Source: Otatea glauca (taxonomy: Eukaryota; Streptophyta; Magnoliopsida; Poales; Poaceae). From it: a stretch of DNA of 64,000 bases. Position numbers and translations under genes: made by a program. The notes under the pieces are model-generated. The model had not been told where the DNA came from and made no database searches. It saw nothing but the letters and a program-made list of their open reading frames with translations. Below are positions 34,780 through 46,551 of the stretch, piece by piece. Position 1 is the stretch's first letter. The number at the start of each line of letters is the position of its first letter. The DNA is taken from the NCBI GenBank assembly GCA_036346275.1, contig JAYEVK010000351.1, positions 173,501 to 237,500 on the forward strand. The letters run 5' to 3'.

Positions 34780-36423
34780 TGAAGGACCGAGATGGCGAAC
34801 AGAGGGGGGGGGGTGAATGGTCACAAATAAAATTTCCCCCAAAATACTCCAACAAAAACCTCGACAAGATCGCTCGAAGGAAATCGTGAAAAATCTGAAA
34901 AACTAGACAACTATGTGTACCCCAAGCTTGCATGGATAAGTACCATAAAATATGCGGGGATTTTTGAGTCACAATACTGGTTGTCTAGTGTCCAAGATAA
35001 AGAGGAATCAATTCAAACTCTTGCTTTTAGAAAGGACATCAATTCAAATCACAAAAGTCACTTTCAGAAAAGCAAAAGAAGAATTTCCAGAACTTGTCCT
35101 CAATTTGCACAGGAGGTTGGTGGGTTTATGCAGCTCACAAAATTTTGAGACTTTTTCTCCATATGAGCATCAGAGTCTTGAAGAACTCCACCAAATTTTT
35201 CCTCAAAAAGCAATACAGAAAAAACAGGAAAAATCTAAGAACACAGTCTGGTCAAGAACTTCAAGCAGAAAGTTTGGGGCTCGGTTTTCACCTCATGGCG
35301 CCCAAACGATGCAACAAGTGAACTCCAAAATTTTTATGCAAGTGGATGTCAGAGTCCCGCACCTCCTCCAACAAGAATAACTTGAAAAAGATTTTTCTAT
35401 ATTGTTATAGAAATCAAACACTGACTGCTGCGCGAAGAACAAGTTCTGAACAAAGTTGGAACTTGAAAGAAAAGATGTTCTCTACTCAATCCAATAGTGC
35501 AAAAGAGATGTAAAACCATATGAACACACTCAAAACATCCAAGATCAGTAGCATTTAGAAGGAGGGGAGGCAAATCCAAATTACATGAAAGTAAATTGCG
35601 AGAATGTAATTGCGGGAAAGTAAATGCTAAATTTAAATTGCGTAAAGTAAAGACATAATGTAAATACGCAAAATAAATTCAGAGGTGGATGGATAAAACT
35701 TTCATTTCTAGAAGGAGAGGTTACAAAGCCTCACTTTCATATGGGCAAAGCTCAAAGGAGCATTCACAAACCTCAAAACCTTCAAGGGAATGAGGCTACC
35801 CCTCCACCCCTATTTATACTACTCTTGGGCCACCTACCACCCTTGGATGAGTCCCTCAACCCTAGAGCACTCATCTAAGGGCTAGGATTAACCCACACAC
35901 ACAGCCATGCAAGGGCTAACCCAAAACCACACACATACCGGGTTTTCTTGCACGGTTTTCAAAGCATACTACCTAGACCCGCTAACCTATCAACTAGACC
36001 TCAATCCGACGGCCCTCATCGATCCACGCGGCATCTAGCTAGCATCATCTCCTTTCCTTGTCTTCTTGACTTGCCCGAACTCCGTCTCCGATCATCTTCC
36101 GGCGATCTCCCAACCGTTTGGACCTCCGACGCTCCTCGCCTAGTCCCGGTCATCCTTCGCCTCACCATGACCTAGCACCGTCGTCCTGCAACCATAAAAA
36201 ACAAGGAAACTCCTCACATAGCAATGCTCACAATGATGTGCAATAAACCATCCAACTCATTACTACCGCGTCCATACGATCGGTACTTCCACTCCTGGCA
36301 GAGACAACTCAAATTGCTTCATTTTGAAAATCAATCCAAATCAAACTCAAACTTGTGCACACCTTGCTCAAATAAAGTCAAATACTCATCACAAATATGG
36401 ATGGACCTCCACATGGTCCTTCA
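34780..36423 (-). repeat. element B 5' LTR (right copy)
   Basis: 1644 bp with TGAAGGACC...GGTCCTTCA ends, the best preserved copy of this LTR family in the window. On its sense strand it carries the same TATA region as the solo LTR. Open frames at 34915-35380 are seen in all copies and are not genes. Confidence 0.95.
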
Positions 36424-37248
36424 ATTGATTATCATGTGCTTAATGAAGTGATAATAAAGAATAGGTATCTGTTACCCAGGATCGAAGATTTGTTTGATCA
36501 GTTAAGAGGATCTAGAATTTTCTCAAAGAAAGATCTTCGATCTGGATATCATCAGTTGAAGATTTGCGCAGAAGATGTGCCTAAAACTACATTTTCAACA
36601 CAATATGGACATTATGAGTTAACAGTCACGTCATTTAGATTAACAAATGTCGTTGCTTATTTTATGAATATGATGAATAAGGTTTTCATGGAATACATGG
36701 ATAAGTTTGTTGTCGTATTCATAGACAACATTCTTGTTTACTCTAAGACAGAAGAAGATCATGCAGAACACTTGAGGCTAGTGCTAGAGAAGCTACGAGA
36801 GTAGCAATTGTACGCTAAGTTCATTAAGTGTGATTTTTGGAAAAAGAAAGTGGAATTCCTTGGTCATGTAATAACTACTAAAGGAGTTGCTGTTCATCCA
36901 AGTAAAATCGAGTTAGTATTGCATTGGGAACAACCAAAGTCAGTGATCCAGATTCGCAGTTTACTTGGAATGGTGGGATATTATCGTCAATTTATTGAAG
37001 GATTCTCGACAATTGCTAAACCCCTTACGCAGTTGTTAAAGAAAGAAAATAAATTTGCATAGACTCTAGAGTGCGAGTAGAGTTTTCAAGAATTAAAGAA
37101 GAGGTTAATGACAACACCAGTGCTAGTGTTGCTAGATATTCAGAGTAGTTTTGATATTTACTGTGATGCTTCACGTCAAGGACTTAAATGTGTGTTAATG
37201 CAGAATGGCAAAGTAGTTGCATATGCTTCAAGACAGTTGAGACCGCAT
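36424..37248 (+). pseudogene. element A reverse transcriptase and start of RNase H
   Basis: The frame continues the reverse transcriptase interrupted at 8759: DYHVLNEVIIKNRYLLP, GYHQLKICAEDVPKT, then the active-site region FVVVFIDNILVYSKT. The second catalytic Asp of FIDD is changed to Asn (codon AAC at 36727-36729), so the enzyme is dead. The thumb (GYYRQFIEGFSTIAKPL) and the start of RNase H (FDIYCDASRQGLKCVLMQ, YASRQLRPHE) follow. In-frame stops at 36802, 37060 and 37078 fit CAG-to-TAG and TGG-to-TAG changes. The frame ends at an insertion at 37249. Confidence 0.92.
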
Positions 37249-38157
37249 GAAGATGTGCGGGGTGAAAGGCACGAGACTAGGCGATGGCCGACAGGCGCTA
37301 CAATGCTTGCCATTGGATGAACCGAGTAAACTCCTCTTTTTATTATTTTAGATATTTATCTTCAAACTCAATCTGCATCCTTATTCATTTTAGCTAAAAT
37401 CCATATCTGATTACATGCCTATCCAAACTATGATCCGCATTTATTTTGAAAAATGGATCCAGGTATGGCTTTGCTAGGAGCATAGGATCCACTCAATACA
37501 AAATCTATTTTCATCATATTTAATGAAAGTTGCTAAAAAAATTGCTGGATGAAACAATATAAGAGAGATGCTATGAAAGTTGCTAAAAAAGGAGCACTCA
37601 ATAATCAGAAAAATACAAATAAGACAACCCATCCATGCCACATCAATAACACAGGGCTTGTGAAATATGAATTGTCAAGAAGACATATTCGAAAGTCCAT
37701 GACATATGCATCAATATTGGAGGGAGAGGTCAGAGGAAACAGCGACTGCTGAGATGTACACCAGCTTATGGAGAGAACATGACGGATGACAACATGCATT
37801 ACATAGTATATGGTGGTAGCAAATGGATCACAATTTTTTTTGTTCACCAATATAAAATTTCCTGCTCCTTTTAATTTTATATTCTTAAAGCGCATTACAG
37901 AGTATTTGGTGATGTTGAATGGATCACAATTTTCTTTACATTTACCTACCAACACATCTGTCAAGTGTAGCAACATGACCATTAAGTGTTGAAGGGTCAT
38001 TGGACGGACTATGTTTCTATGAATTAAGCCAAGAATTCTACACATGGATGTTAGCAACATGTAGCATGTGTTGTAGTTGAGTTTTCCTGCAACACAAGCT
38101 GTATGTGTTGCAAAGTGTGTGTTAAAATAGATTGGTTTTATTGTAGTGCCCATACAT
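37249..38157 (-). mobile_element. insertion in element A, possible CACTA-type end
   Basis: RNase H breaks after RPHE and resumes at about 38158 with HDLELT, so about 0.9 kb of foreign sequence lies between. Its right edge, read on the minus strand, begins CACTACAATAAAACC, like the CACTA terminal repeats of grass En/Spm elements. Subterminal TGTGTTG-type repeats (37960-38120) fit too. The left end has no matching inverted repeat and about 14 bp of target are missing, so it is truncated. Two related stretches (GCATTACA...GGATCACAATTTT) at about 37796 and 37892 form an internal direct repeat. No coding region is seen. Confidence 0.4.
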
Positions 38158-39960
38158 GATTTGGAGTTAACTGTCGTAGTGCATGCTTTAAAGTTATGAC
38201 GTCACTATCTCATCAAAAATAGATGTGAGATATATATTGACCATAAGAGTTTAAAATATATATTTACTCAATTGGATCTTAATATGAGACAGAAAAGATG
38301 GTTAGAGCTAATCAAGGATTATAATTTGGAAATCCATTATCACCTTGGAAAAGTAAATGTAGTAGCTGATGCCTTGAGTAAAAAAAGCCACAATGTTAAC
38401 ATGTTAATTCATGAGAGACAATCTGGATTATGTAAGGAATTTTAGAAGCTGAAATTGGAAATGGTACGTGAAGGATTTCTAGTCACACTAAGGTAAAGCC
38501 AACTTTGGGTGATCAAAACACAGAAGGTTAGAAAGATGATGCTAAAATCAAGAGAATTAAGTCCAAGATGGATGAAGGCAAAGCGAAGGATTTTACTTTG
38601 GATGATCAAGGTATTTTGTAGATCAAAAGTCGAATTGGTGTACTGAATAAGGAGCTAAAGAAGTTGATTCTTGAAGAAGCTCATAATTCAAAGTATTCTA
38701 TTTACCTAGGGAGTGTAAAGATGTATCAGGATCTGAAAGAAATATTTTGGTGGCCTAATATGAAATGTAAAGTTGACGAGCATGTTGCTTTGTGTGATAT
38801 ATGCTTGAGAGTAAAGGCAATGCATCAAAGGCCAACATGAATTTCATAGCCGTTAAAAGTGCTTGAATGGAAGTGGGAGGAGATCGGTATGGATTTTATT
38901 ACTGATTTGCCTAGGACTCAGAATGGTTATGATTCCATATGGATCATGGTGGATCGCTTGACCAAAGTCGCTCATTTTATACCAGTCAAGACTACTTATT
39001 CAGGAGATCGTTTGGCAGAGTTATATACGTCAAGAATTGTGTGTTTGCATGGAGTGCCAAATAATATAGTGTCAGACAGCGGTGCCTCGATTTACCTCGA
39101 GGTTTTGGAATAAATTGCATGAAGCAATGGAAACACGTCTGAATTTTAATACAGCTTATCGTTCACAAACAGATGGTCAGACTGAGAGAGTCAATCAAAT
39201 TTTAGAAGATAAGTTAAGAGCTTGTGCCTTAGCTTATGCTAAATCATAGGATAGATGTTTGTCATATGTTGAGTTTAGTTACAATAACAGTTATCAAGCA
39301 AGTTTATAAAATGTCACCATTTGAAGCTTTGTATGATTATTGTTGCCGTACTCCGTTGAATTGAAATGAGACAGGAGAGCATCTTGTATTTGGACCAGAC
39401 ATTATTAAAGAAGCCGAAGAGCATATTGCTATGATCAGAGAGAGACTAAAGATTGCTCAGTAAGAACAAAAGAGTTATGCTGATAATCATCGTCGTGAAT
39501 TAAGTTTTGAGCCTGATGATTTTGTGTACCTTAGAGTTACCACGCTCAAAGGAGTTAAAAGGTTCCATGCCAAAGGAAAGCTTGCACCAAGATATGTTGG
39601 TCCATTTAAAATATTTGAGTCGTAGTGGAGAGGTTGCTTATCAGTTAGAGTTGCCACAGTCATTGGTAGGAGTGCATGATGTGTTTCATATGTCGCAGTT
39701 GAAGAAGTGTCTTCGAGTGCCCATAGAGCAGACACCATTAGAGTCAATTGAACTGCTGGATGATTCGACTTACAAGGAGCAGCAAATCAAGATTTAGGAT
39801 GTAGTGGATCGTAGATCAAGAAATAAGTCAGTGCGATTCTGTAGAGTGCAGTGGAGCAATCATGCAGAGAGTGAAGCTACATGGGAGCGTGAAGAGGACC
39901 TGAAGTTAGAATTTTCAAACCTATTCTTTAGTCAACACCGAATCTCAGGATCAAGATTTT
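38158..39960 (+). pseudogene. element A RNase H end, integrase and chromodomain-like tail
   Basis: In order: HDLELTVVVHALKL, DHKSLKYIFTQLDLNMRQ and KVNVVADALSKK (RNase H end), and then the integrase HHCC region (AHNSKYSIYLG-like, then HVALCDICLRVKAMHQRP). The core has MDFITDLPRTQNGYDSIWI, VDRLTKVAHFIPV and TDGQTERVNQILED, followed by GPFKI and the chromodomain-like RVQWSNHAESEATWE. The second catalytic motif VSD is followed by a frameshift at about 39080. Stops at 38443, 38847 and 39247 fit C-to-T decay of CAG and TGG codons. It is nonfunctional and closely related to the same region of element C. Confidence 0.9.
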
Positions 39961-39961
39961 G

Positions 39962-39975
39962 TTAAGGGGAATGTT
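39962..39975 (+). other. element A polypurine tract
   Basis: TTAAGGGGAATGTT directly precedes the LTR start TGTAATGTCCC and follows the end of pol, parallel to the element C tract at 21897-21911. Confidence 0.75.
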
Positions 39976-42900
39976 TGTAATGTCCCAATTTTTGCATTTC
40001 TTCAATTTATTATGCATTCTATAATCTTATGAATTTTCTGTAATTATTTCTAAATTATTTTAAATTTAATTGAATAAAGACTTTTCTTAAAGTCTTTCTG
40101 AAAATATTAAAAGTTTAAAACTTTTTATTGAAAATATTTTATTTAAGTTCCAAACACCCTAAAATATTTTTCAGAATTTTCTAAATTTTTTTGGGTATTT
40201 TTGCTATTTATTTCAGCTTAATTTAATTTCTGAATTTATTTTATTTGGAACAATGTTTTAAAAAGCCTGGTAACAGTTTTGGGCCGGACCCATGCAGGTA
40301 TAGCCCAAGTCACACCTCATCAGCCTAGTCCAGCCCGCAAGCCGCAACCCACCTTACCGCTAAACCTAACTCGCATGCATCTGGACCATTGGTTCTCGAT
40401 TCGACAGTCGGGGGCTGTCCGTTCTGTTTGTGCGACGCGGCACTGCTTGATGCACACCACATGGATGGTTTGGATGATGCTACGTTGCCACACCGTATCG
40501 GGGACGAACTCCACCGCCGTTGCCGTATTCGCCGCGGATTCCGTGCCGAACGGGCTCGTCGAGGCAGCTATATAATGCGCCGCCACACGCATTAAAAAGT
40601 CCACCTCATGTAGCATATTTTGCCTCAAACCTTATGGACCGAGAAGCCCTAGCACCACCGTAGTTGCTTGTCAAAGTTCTTGAAGCACTGTCATCGGGTT
40701 TTGCTTCGTTTCTGTCGCCGTTGAGTCTCATCCGTCGTGGTTGAGCCCAGATCTGAGTCCACCGGGTGGAGTTGTGTCAAACTGATGAAGATCTAAGCTA
40801 GATCCATCGCTGCAGCGTCGCACCCCAGGTCGTCATCTTCAACTCCGGTAAGCAGCGTCGCCTAGCTCATCGTCAGCCTTCGCATGCAACCCCAGCCATT
40901 AGATCGGGAGCAGACGCCATAGATCTTGCCAGGTGTCTTGCACGGGTCAAGCCACATCGTCGCCATCACCATCAGTTGTAGCCACAGCTGTCCGATCTTG
41001 TGTGTACAATCTAGATCTGGACACGTATCACCACGCCACCATTACTGTCGGTCGTGTTGTTGTCCGTTGCATCTGCTAGGCACGGTTGGATGCACACCGC
41101 GTGTCGCGCACCGGGGTTGCTATGTAGGCGTTTTGGCATCACCCGCGTGACGTCGGCAGTGACGTCATGCGCTGGAACAGAGGCGCCATGTGCTAGGTTT
41201 ACTGTAGACCACGTACTATTTCGTGGACCCAGCCCATGGACCGCAGGCCCACATGTCAGTCTAATAGAGTTTTTCCTGATTTATTTTTATTCGGATATTC
41301 ATCATGGATATCAGCATGACATTATAAATTGGATTTTCTAATATAAAATTAATTCAGCTAATTCGGATTTTCTATTTTTTTTCTTATTTTTTTAAAATAT
41401 TTAGTTAGCTCGTTCTCCCTCGTACGAACTCCGATTGAGATGATTCCAGTTTCTAAAAATTTGTAAATTGAGATCTCTTTAATGGTAAATTCTATTTAAT
41501 TTTTAGAGTTGAGTTTTCTCTTTATTTTTGGTATTTAATGCTTTATTTATCATTTCACGTAGGCGTCAAAGTACCTGAGGTGTTCGTGAGCGAGGAACCA
41601 ACCCGAGAGCAAGGTCCAGAACAGGATCAAGAGCTTTTTGAAGGCAAGTTGTACTTTGATCATGTTGAGCCCATGTTTTAAAAGTTATATTGTTTTAAAC
41701 TATTGCATGCTAATTCAATTTATAATTGTTTCAATTAAATTGGGATTAGCTATTCAACCAATTTGAGTTATGTCAACCTTGTCATTTGTATGCCATAATT
41801 CATTTGTCACCCTAGTATGGTTCCTTATTAGTGGTAGCTATTAATTGCCAATGTGGGTTAGTTGGAACGCGAATAGTTTGCTTAGCCATGCAATGAGTTA
41901 TTGATATTATTTTATGTGAGCAAATTTAGTCTTGCTTAATGGAATATGGAACATATTTATGAAAATGTGTGTCAGGTGTTGTCACGCAATGTTGATAGTG
42001 TTGTTGATGGCACGTGGTGCATGGTAATCAGCTGGGATGGTAAAGTGATTTATACTAAGGCAAGTTGCAAGAGTTGTGATTTTATGGTGGGCCAATGTGG
42101 AATTTGGGTGGTTGTATTGTTTTTTATAGATGGAAATTGATGGTATATTGGTAATGACGATTTTTAAGTCTTGCCTTGATCAATTAAGGACTTAACCTTG
42201 CAAGCATTTGAACTGAGTTATTCATACAACCACATGTCTGGTATAGGACAGACCTAGCTGATTAATTTATAATGTCTAGATTTTGGTACTATCATAGTTG
42301 TGTAGGTTTCGGGTGCACGGGTAGACTCACATGGTGCAAGAGGGAGTCCCTGATAGTGGTAACCAGTCCCTTCAGTGTTGAAACCTCAGCTGGAAATACT
42401 GGGTTTAGACAGAGTATTGTAAAGGCTTTGTTATGATCACTCGCCTTTGTGGTGTATTGAGCAATGCTCGGGGATTACGGTCAAGGGTTAGATTTTATTA
42501 AATCAAACCTAGGAATGGAGGCGGTATGCCTGTGGAAGTATGGAAATTGATTTAAGGTTGTGAGTTAGGTTATTTGGGACATAATTGAGAAATTTATTAC
42601 TATTATTATTTGTTTTACTATCATTTCAATCTATTTATTGTATTCTTTTGTAAATGTTGCTTTATTACAAAATAACCAATTCAGCTATTCATTTTGAATA
42701 AGCCATGCATATTGTATAATAGACTTGCATTCTGTGCACAACTTGTTGAGTGCTTTAAGTACTCACCCCTTGCAACAACAAATCACCAGTTGGAGAAGAA
42801 TCTACACCAGCTTACGAGGAGTTCCAGGAGGAGACGATTACTAGGGTGCGAACATTGTCAGTTGACTGTGGCAAATTGAAGGGTTGCTACGAATAAATTA

Positions 42901-43130
42901 TTTCCGCTGCAGTTTTATTTATTTCTTAGTTTTACCCCTATGTGGCATACTCATGTAAGGTGGACCATAAGGTCGTATAACAAGTTATATTTAAATTGAT
43001 GAAGTCTTTATTCATGTATTCAATGTGTGTGATTGTGATATTCATCTATGTTGAGATTGTGTGCACTAGCTGATCCTGGACTAGTGCTAAATACACAGAG
43101 GGTCCGAATTTGTATATTCAAGTCCCGACA
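39976..43130 (+). repeat. element A 3' LTR
   Basis: 3155 bp from TGTAATGTCCC to TCCCGACA. It is followed by unrelated copia D sequence at 43131, so AATTA (43131-43135) is the candidate TSD, but no left copy exists in the window. A GC-rich middle part (40260-41250) corresponds to the GC-rich part of the C LTR. Small open frames there have no recognisable product. Confidence 0.85.
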
Positions 43131-43251
43131 AATTAGTCACATTAGAACCAAGGATCAATTAGCGGATATCCTTACCAAGCCTTTAGATGAAACCCGCTTT
43201 TGCAAATTGAGGAATGAATTAAAAGTCATAGATATGTCTAATGTTGCTTGA
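43131..43251 (+). pseudogene. element D pol C-terminus
   Basis: The frame reads ISHIRTKDQLADILTKPLDE, the C-terminal end of copia RNase H (consensus DQLADIxTKPL), and ends in a stop at 43251. The upstream part of the polyprotein is absent, because element A abuts it. Confidence 0.85.
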
Positions 43252-43332
43252 ATATTTGCACCATGATTGATCTTTCATTTGGTGTTATTGGCTCTTATTC
43301 GAATTTCTAATCATTTTGATGAGCAACACATT

Positions 43333-43341
43333 AAGGGGGAG
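43333..43341 (+). other. internal polypurine tract, element D
   Basis: AAGGGGGAG lies 80 bp after the pol stop. Related tracts lie at 45958-45966 (AAAGGGGGC) and at 46538-46551 next to the LTR. Multiple tracts after pol are a known Sirevirus feature. Confidence 0.6.
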
Positions 43342-43927
43342 TATTATGCAATTTATATGTATACTACATCCCTAAAATGTGAAAATATCAAATAAGTGCA
43401 ATTATTCTTCAAAAAGAAGACTCTCGACCCTTCTAGGTCAAAACTATTTGAAATTATCTTATCAAACTTCTTCTTCCAAAACTTTCATTTCCAAAATATA
43501 AATATGTAAACCTCACCTCTTAAATATATTTATCTAAATAAACTCTCCTTATTTTGTAATAAAATTCAAAATTCTTTTGGACAATGTCTTATTCCTTTAA
43601 CTTCCTCAAAAATCAATTTTTTGTCTATATTGATCTAATTAATGCATTTTGTTAGTTATAACCTTTGGAACTAGGATATTGATATGTCTAGTCCCCTAAA
43701 AGGTATTTTGAAACTCAAACACGTAAGATACCTCTTATTTCAAGTGTTTCAATTTCAAAATGATCATTTGTGTTCTCTAAAAGGCCTAGTTTGTTAAAAG
43801 CTATTTAAAAATTTGGGTTCTTCCTTATTTTATCATGTTGGAATGCTCATACATGCTTATCATTGAGAGATGGTCTCATTAGAGCTATTCTCAACTTATC
43901 TTTGTCTTCTTCAGTATTTTAGTTGTC

Positions 43928-44490
43928 AGGAGTGGTACTACCGGTGTTGTGCACCTGGTAGCACCGGAGAAGCGGTACTACTGACCCGAGGGTGGTAGCA
44001 CTGGATTTGTTGGGTGCGGCAGTTAAGTCAGGGGTGCAGTTAAACCGACCCACCATCTCTTTAACCTTGACTTCCTCTTTCTCTCTCTATTCCATTTCCT
44101 CTCAAATCCCCAAAGAACACTCCTTTGATTCAAGATCAAATATGAGATTTCCCTGCTTCCAAGGTCTTCTCCACTCTCAAGGTATTCAATCCTCATCCCC
44201 ATTATTTTTCTTCTCAAGTTTTTGCCCTAGGTTTCATCTTTGGGGTTTGATGCAAAATTTAGCAAAAATATGCATAATGTGGTGAAATCTCTAGTTAATT
44301 TGAGTGGATTAGAGACTTGTGATGTCTTTAGTTGCAATTACATTGCCTGATCCAATCAAATAACCTAGATTTCATCAATCTAGGGTTTGGCACTCGTGCG
44401 GCCAGTGCTACCAGCCACTAGCTCGGTAGCACCACTCATGACCGGTGCTACTGACCTGGCATGGGCAGTACCAGCGGGTTTGCACCCAAA
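43928..44490. repeat. cluster of GGTAGCACCGG-type motifs in both orientations
   Basis: About eight copies of GGTACTACCGG, GGTAGCACCGG or the reverse CCGGTGCTACC occur in two groups (43928-44010 and 44396-44475) just before the env-like ORF. Direct and inverted copies mix, so hairpins are possible. They do not occur elsewhere in the window as far as I can see. Confidence 0.6.
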
Positions 44491-44577
44491 TTGCATATAC
44501 TTGTCACATTTTCATCAAATTCTATCTTTAGGGCAAAATTTCCATGATATCATTCCTACCTTACCTTGTTTTTCTAA

Positions 44578-45918
44578 AAATCATGCCGAGGGCCAAATCT
44601 TCTCTCAAACCTCGTGGCGTAGGATCTCTTCGCAAGTCAACTAGGAACATGGGTGTTCCTACTCCCCGCAATGGTGACAGTGACAGTGAGGATTCACAAG
44701 CACTCGCAGCAAAAGATTTGGATGTGAGAAAGCTAGTGCAAGAAGAGCTAGGGGGTAACTCTCGTGATAAAGGAAAACAAATTGCATCGAAATCTAGTGA
44801 GGAGGAGGAAGAAGGAGAAACTGTTGAAATGGATGTTGATGATGATGAGGATGGAAGCGAGGATGGAAGTGAGGAATCCGAGGAGCAAGAGAACTTTGAT
44901 GATTTTGATCCCTCAGCGGACTTGAGAGAAATCAAAGGGGAGAAGTACTATGCTCTAAGGCAAGCTAACCAATACCTCTTGCATCGAAATGCATCTGAGG
45001 ACAAGTTTAGGACCCTGTTCCAGCAGAAGGTGTATCATGAGATATACATGAACAAAGAATTTGCTGATCATAAGTGGATTAACTGGGATCATAACTATAA
45101 GGTGCCTCTTTTTGTTGGAGTTTCCAAGTTATTCCAAGGGGCTGGGCTTGCAAACTTTGTCAGCCGGAGATGCAACTACGTGGATGACATGGTGAGACAG
45201 TTTTATGCCATTCTCCACGTGCTGGATTCACAGTGACAGAGTCCTTGGGCTATCTCGACAATTTGAGTTCTATGACCCCACAGCAAGTGTCAGAAGGCCA
45301 GGCAAGTTAGCAAATCTCCTTCCCACATCTAGCCTGATTAATAGGATCATTAGAGTTACCGTTCATCCAAAGAGCGGTAACTTTGATGAAATCCGTGGCT
45401 ATGATTGGAACCTCATGAACAAGATAATGCAAAAGCAAAAGTTTGATGTCGTGGACTTCATGATCAGAGAATTAGCCTCCTCAGCTTTTGATCACAGCAA
45501 GAGGATCTACTTTGCCCCTTATATCATGATGATAATCAAGAGGGTAACTAGATACAAAAGTAGTTGTGGCATTTCTCATAAGCCATACAAGCCCAGTGAG
45601 ACACCGCCTCAAGCTCTTGGGCATCGATGTCAGCCATCTCAGCAGCCTCAGTAGCAGGAGCAAAGGGGAGAAAAAGAGCAGGCTCATGAAGTACCATAGG
45701 ATCCCATTCTTGCGAGCCTTGTTAGTTTGAGGATTGATATGATGAGTAACTTTGCAAGAATCGATGAATATCAAGCACAGACTCATCAGATAGTGGAAGA
45801 GGTGAGGGGTAGCATGGATTCCATTTACTCTACCATAAATGACATAAACACGACTGAGCAAGCTCCTATAGCTTTTCATCGGAATGGACGTGGTCCTCGT
45901 GCTCCTCCACCTTCTTGA
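44578..45918 (+). pseudogene. env-like / plant transposon protein of element D
   Basis: An N-terminal Lys/Ser-rich part is followed by a long acidic run (EEEEEGETVEMDVDDDEDG, about residues 75-110). A conserved region follows (YYALRQANQYLLHRNAS, IYMNKEFADHKWINWD, GAGLANFVSRRCNYVDDMV). Then, after a frameshift near 45220, come INRIIRVTVHPKSGNFDEI and FVDF-like IRELASSAFDHSKRIYFAPY. The last part resembles the putative plant transposon protein domain found in the extra ORF of Sirevirus-type elements. Two in-frame TAGs (about 45652 and 45697) sit where CAG is expected, and the frame then runs on to 45918. The role is unknown. I see no convincing transmembrane segment, so 'envelope' is only a name. 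Confidence 0.7.
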
Positions 45919-46537
45919 GTGTCTTTGGAGTTATCCCAGTTTTCGATACTTGATGCCAAAGGGGGCGAAGTGCGAGCAAGACATGAAGAGCGAGCAAGGC
46001 ATGAAGAATGAAGAAGTGCAAGCTAGTAGTTTAGAGGATTAGCTTATGAGTTTTACTATGTATGTTGTGTATGTAAGCTAATTGAACCTCTTTTGCTTTT
46101 GGATGGATGTTATGCTGTTTAATGTGCTTTTGGATGTTATGTTGATTGTTCAATAGTTGTTATAGTTGTTTATGCTTATGATAAATCTTTATGGTTCATT
46201 TATTATTTGCATGTATATTGATATATTCATTGCTCTTTCATCTCTCTAAATATCATATTTTTTCATATTCAATATTTAGAGGAAACTCCGCCAAAATTTC
46301 AAAAATTCCATAAGTGTGCACAATCCCAACTCATTATCTATATGCACACATTTTGGGGGAGTTTCAACAAAGTATTGTGGCTTTAATAGTATTTTACTCA
46401 AAATCCATTCTCTTTCACTTCAAAGAAGTAAAATGCCACTAAAGCAAAAATTCTTGAGTATACAACATGTTTGATGTGTTACATACTCAAAAACAAATTC
46501 AATTTCATTATATGCATTGAGGTTGTCATCAATTACC

Positions 46538-46551
46538 AAAAAGGGGGAGAT
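46538..46551 (+). other. terminal polypurine tract, element D
   Basis: AAAAAGGGGGAGAT directly before TGAAGCATCTAGG, the start of the 3' LTR, preceded by ATCAATTACC. This is the normal plus-strand priming site. Confidence 0.8.

Larger units (their letters stand above)
8760..36423 (-). mobile_element. Ty1/copia element B (Sirevirus-like), interrupted by element C and internally duplicated
   Basis: Element B lies on the minus strand. Its 5' LTR is 34780-36423, the primer-binding site is next to it, then gag, integrase, reverse transcriptase and RNase H, and the 3' LTR is 8760-10479. TSD ATTGA flanks the whole. Element C (18774-30709) sits between integrase and reverse transcriptase. The reverse transcriptase half with its 3' untranslated region is present twice in tandem. 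A long gag with coiled-coil and two zinc-knuckle regions, plus several GGGGGAG tracts before the 3' LTR, fit the Sirevirus lineage. Confidence 0.92.
8264..43130 (+). mobile_element. Ty3/gypsy element A, 5'-truncated, outermost layer of the nest
   Basis: Element A is read on the plus strand in three blocks: 8264-8759, 36429-37248 and about 38158-39975. The 3' LTR follows at 39976-43130. The blocks give protease, reverse transcriptase, RNase H, integrase and a chromodomain-like tail in the correct order. Copia B (8760-36423) interrupts the reverse transcriptase codon-perfectly with TSD ATTGA, and a second insertion lies at 37249-38157. The 5' LTR, gag and start of protease are missing. Many nonsense codons show it is old and inactive. 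The integrase-chromodomain end and the 3 kb LTR resemble Tekay/Del-type chromoviruses (inference). Confidence 0.9.

Noticed and set aside
8760..36423. Element with only short GAAGGACC inverted ends, read as a DNA transposon
   Set aside because: The 1.6-1.7 kb repeats have TG...CA ends, a 5-bp TSD, a tRNA primer-binding site and a polypurine tract, so they are LTRs.
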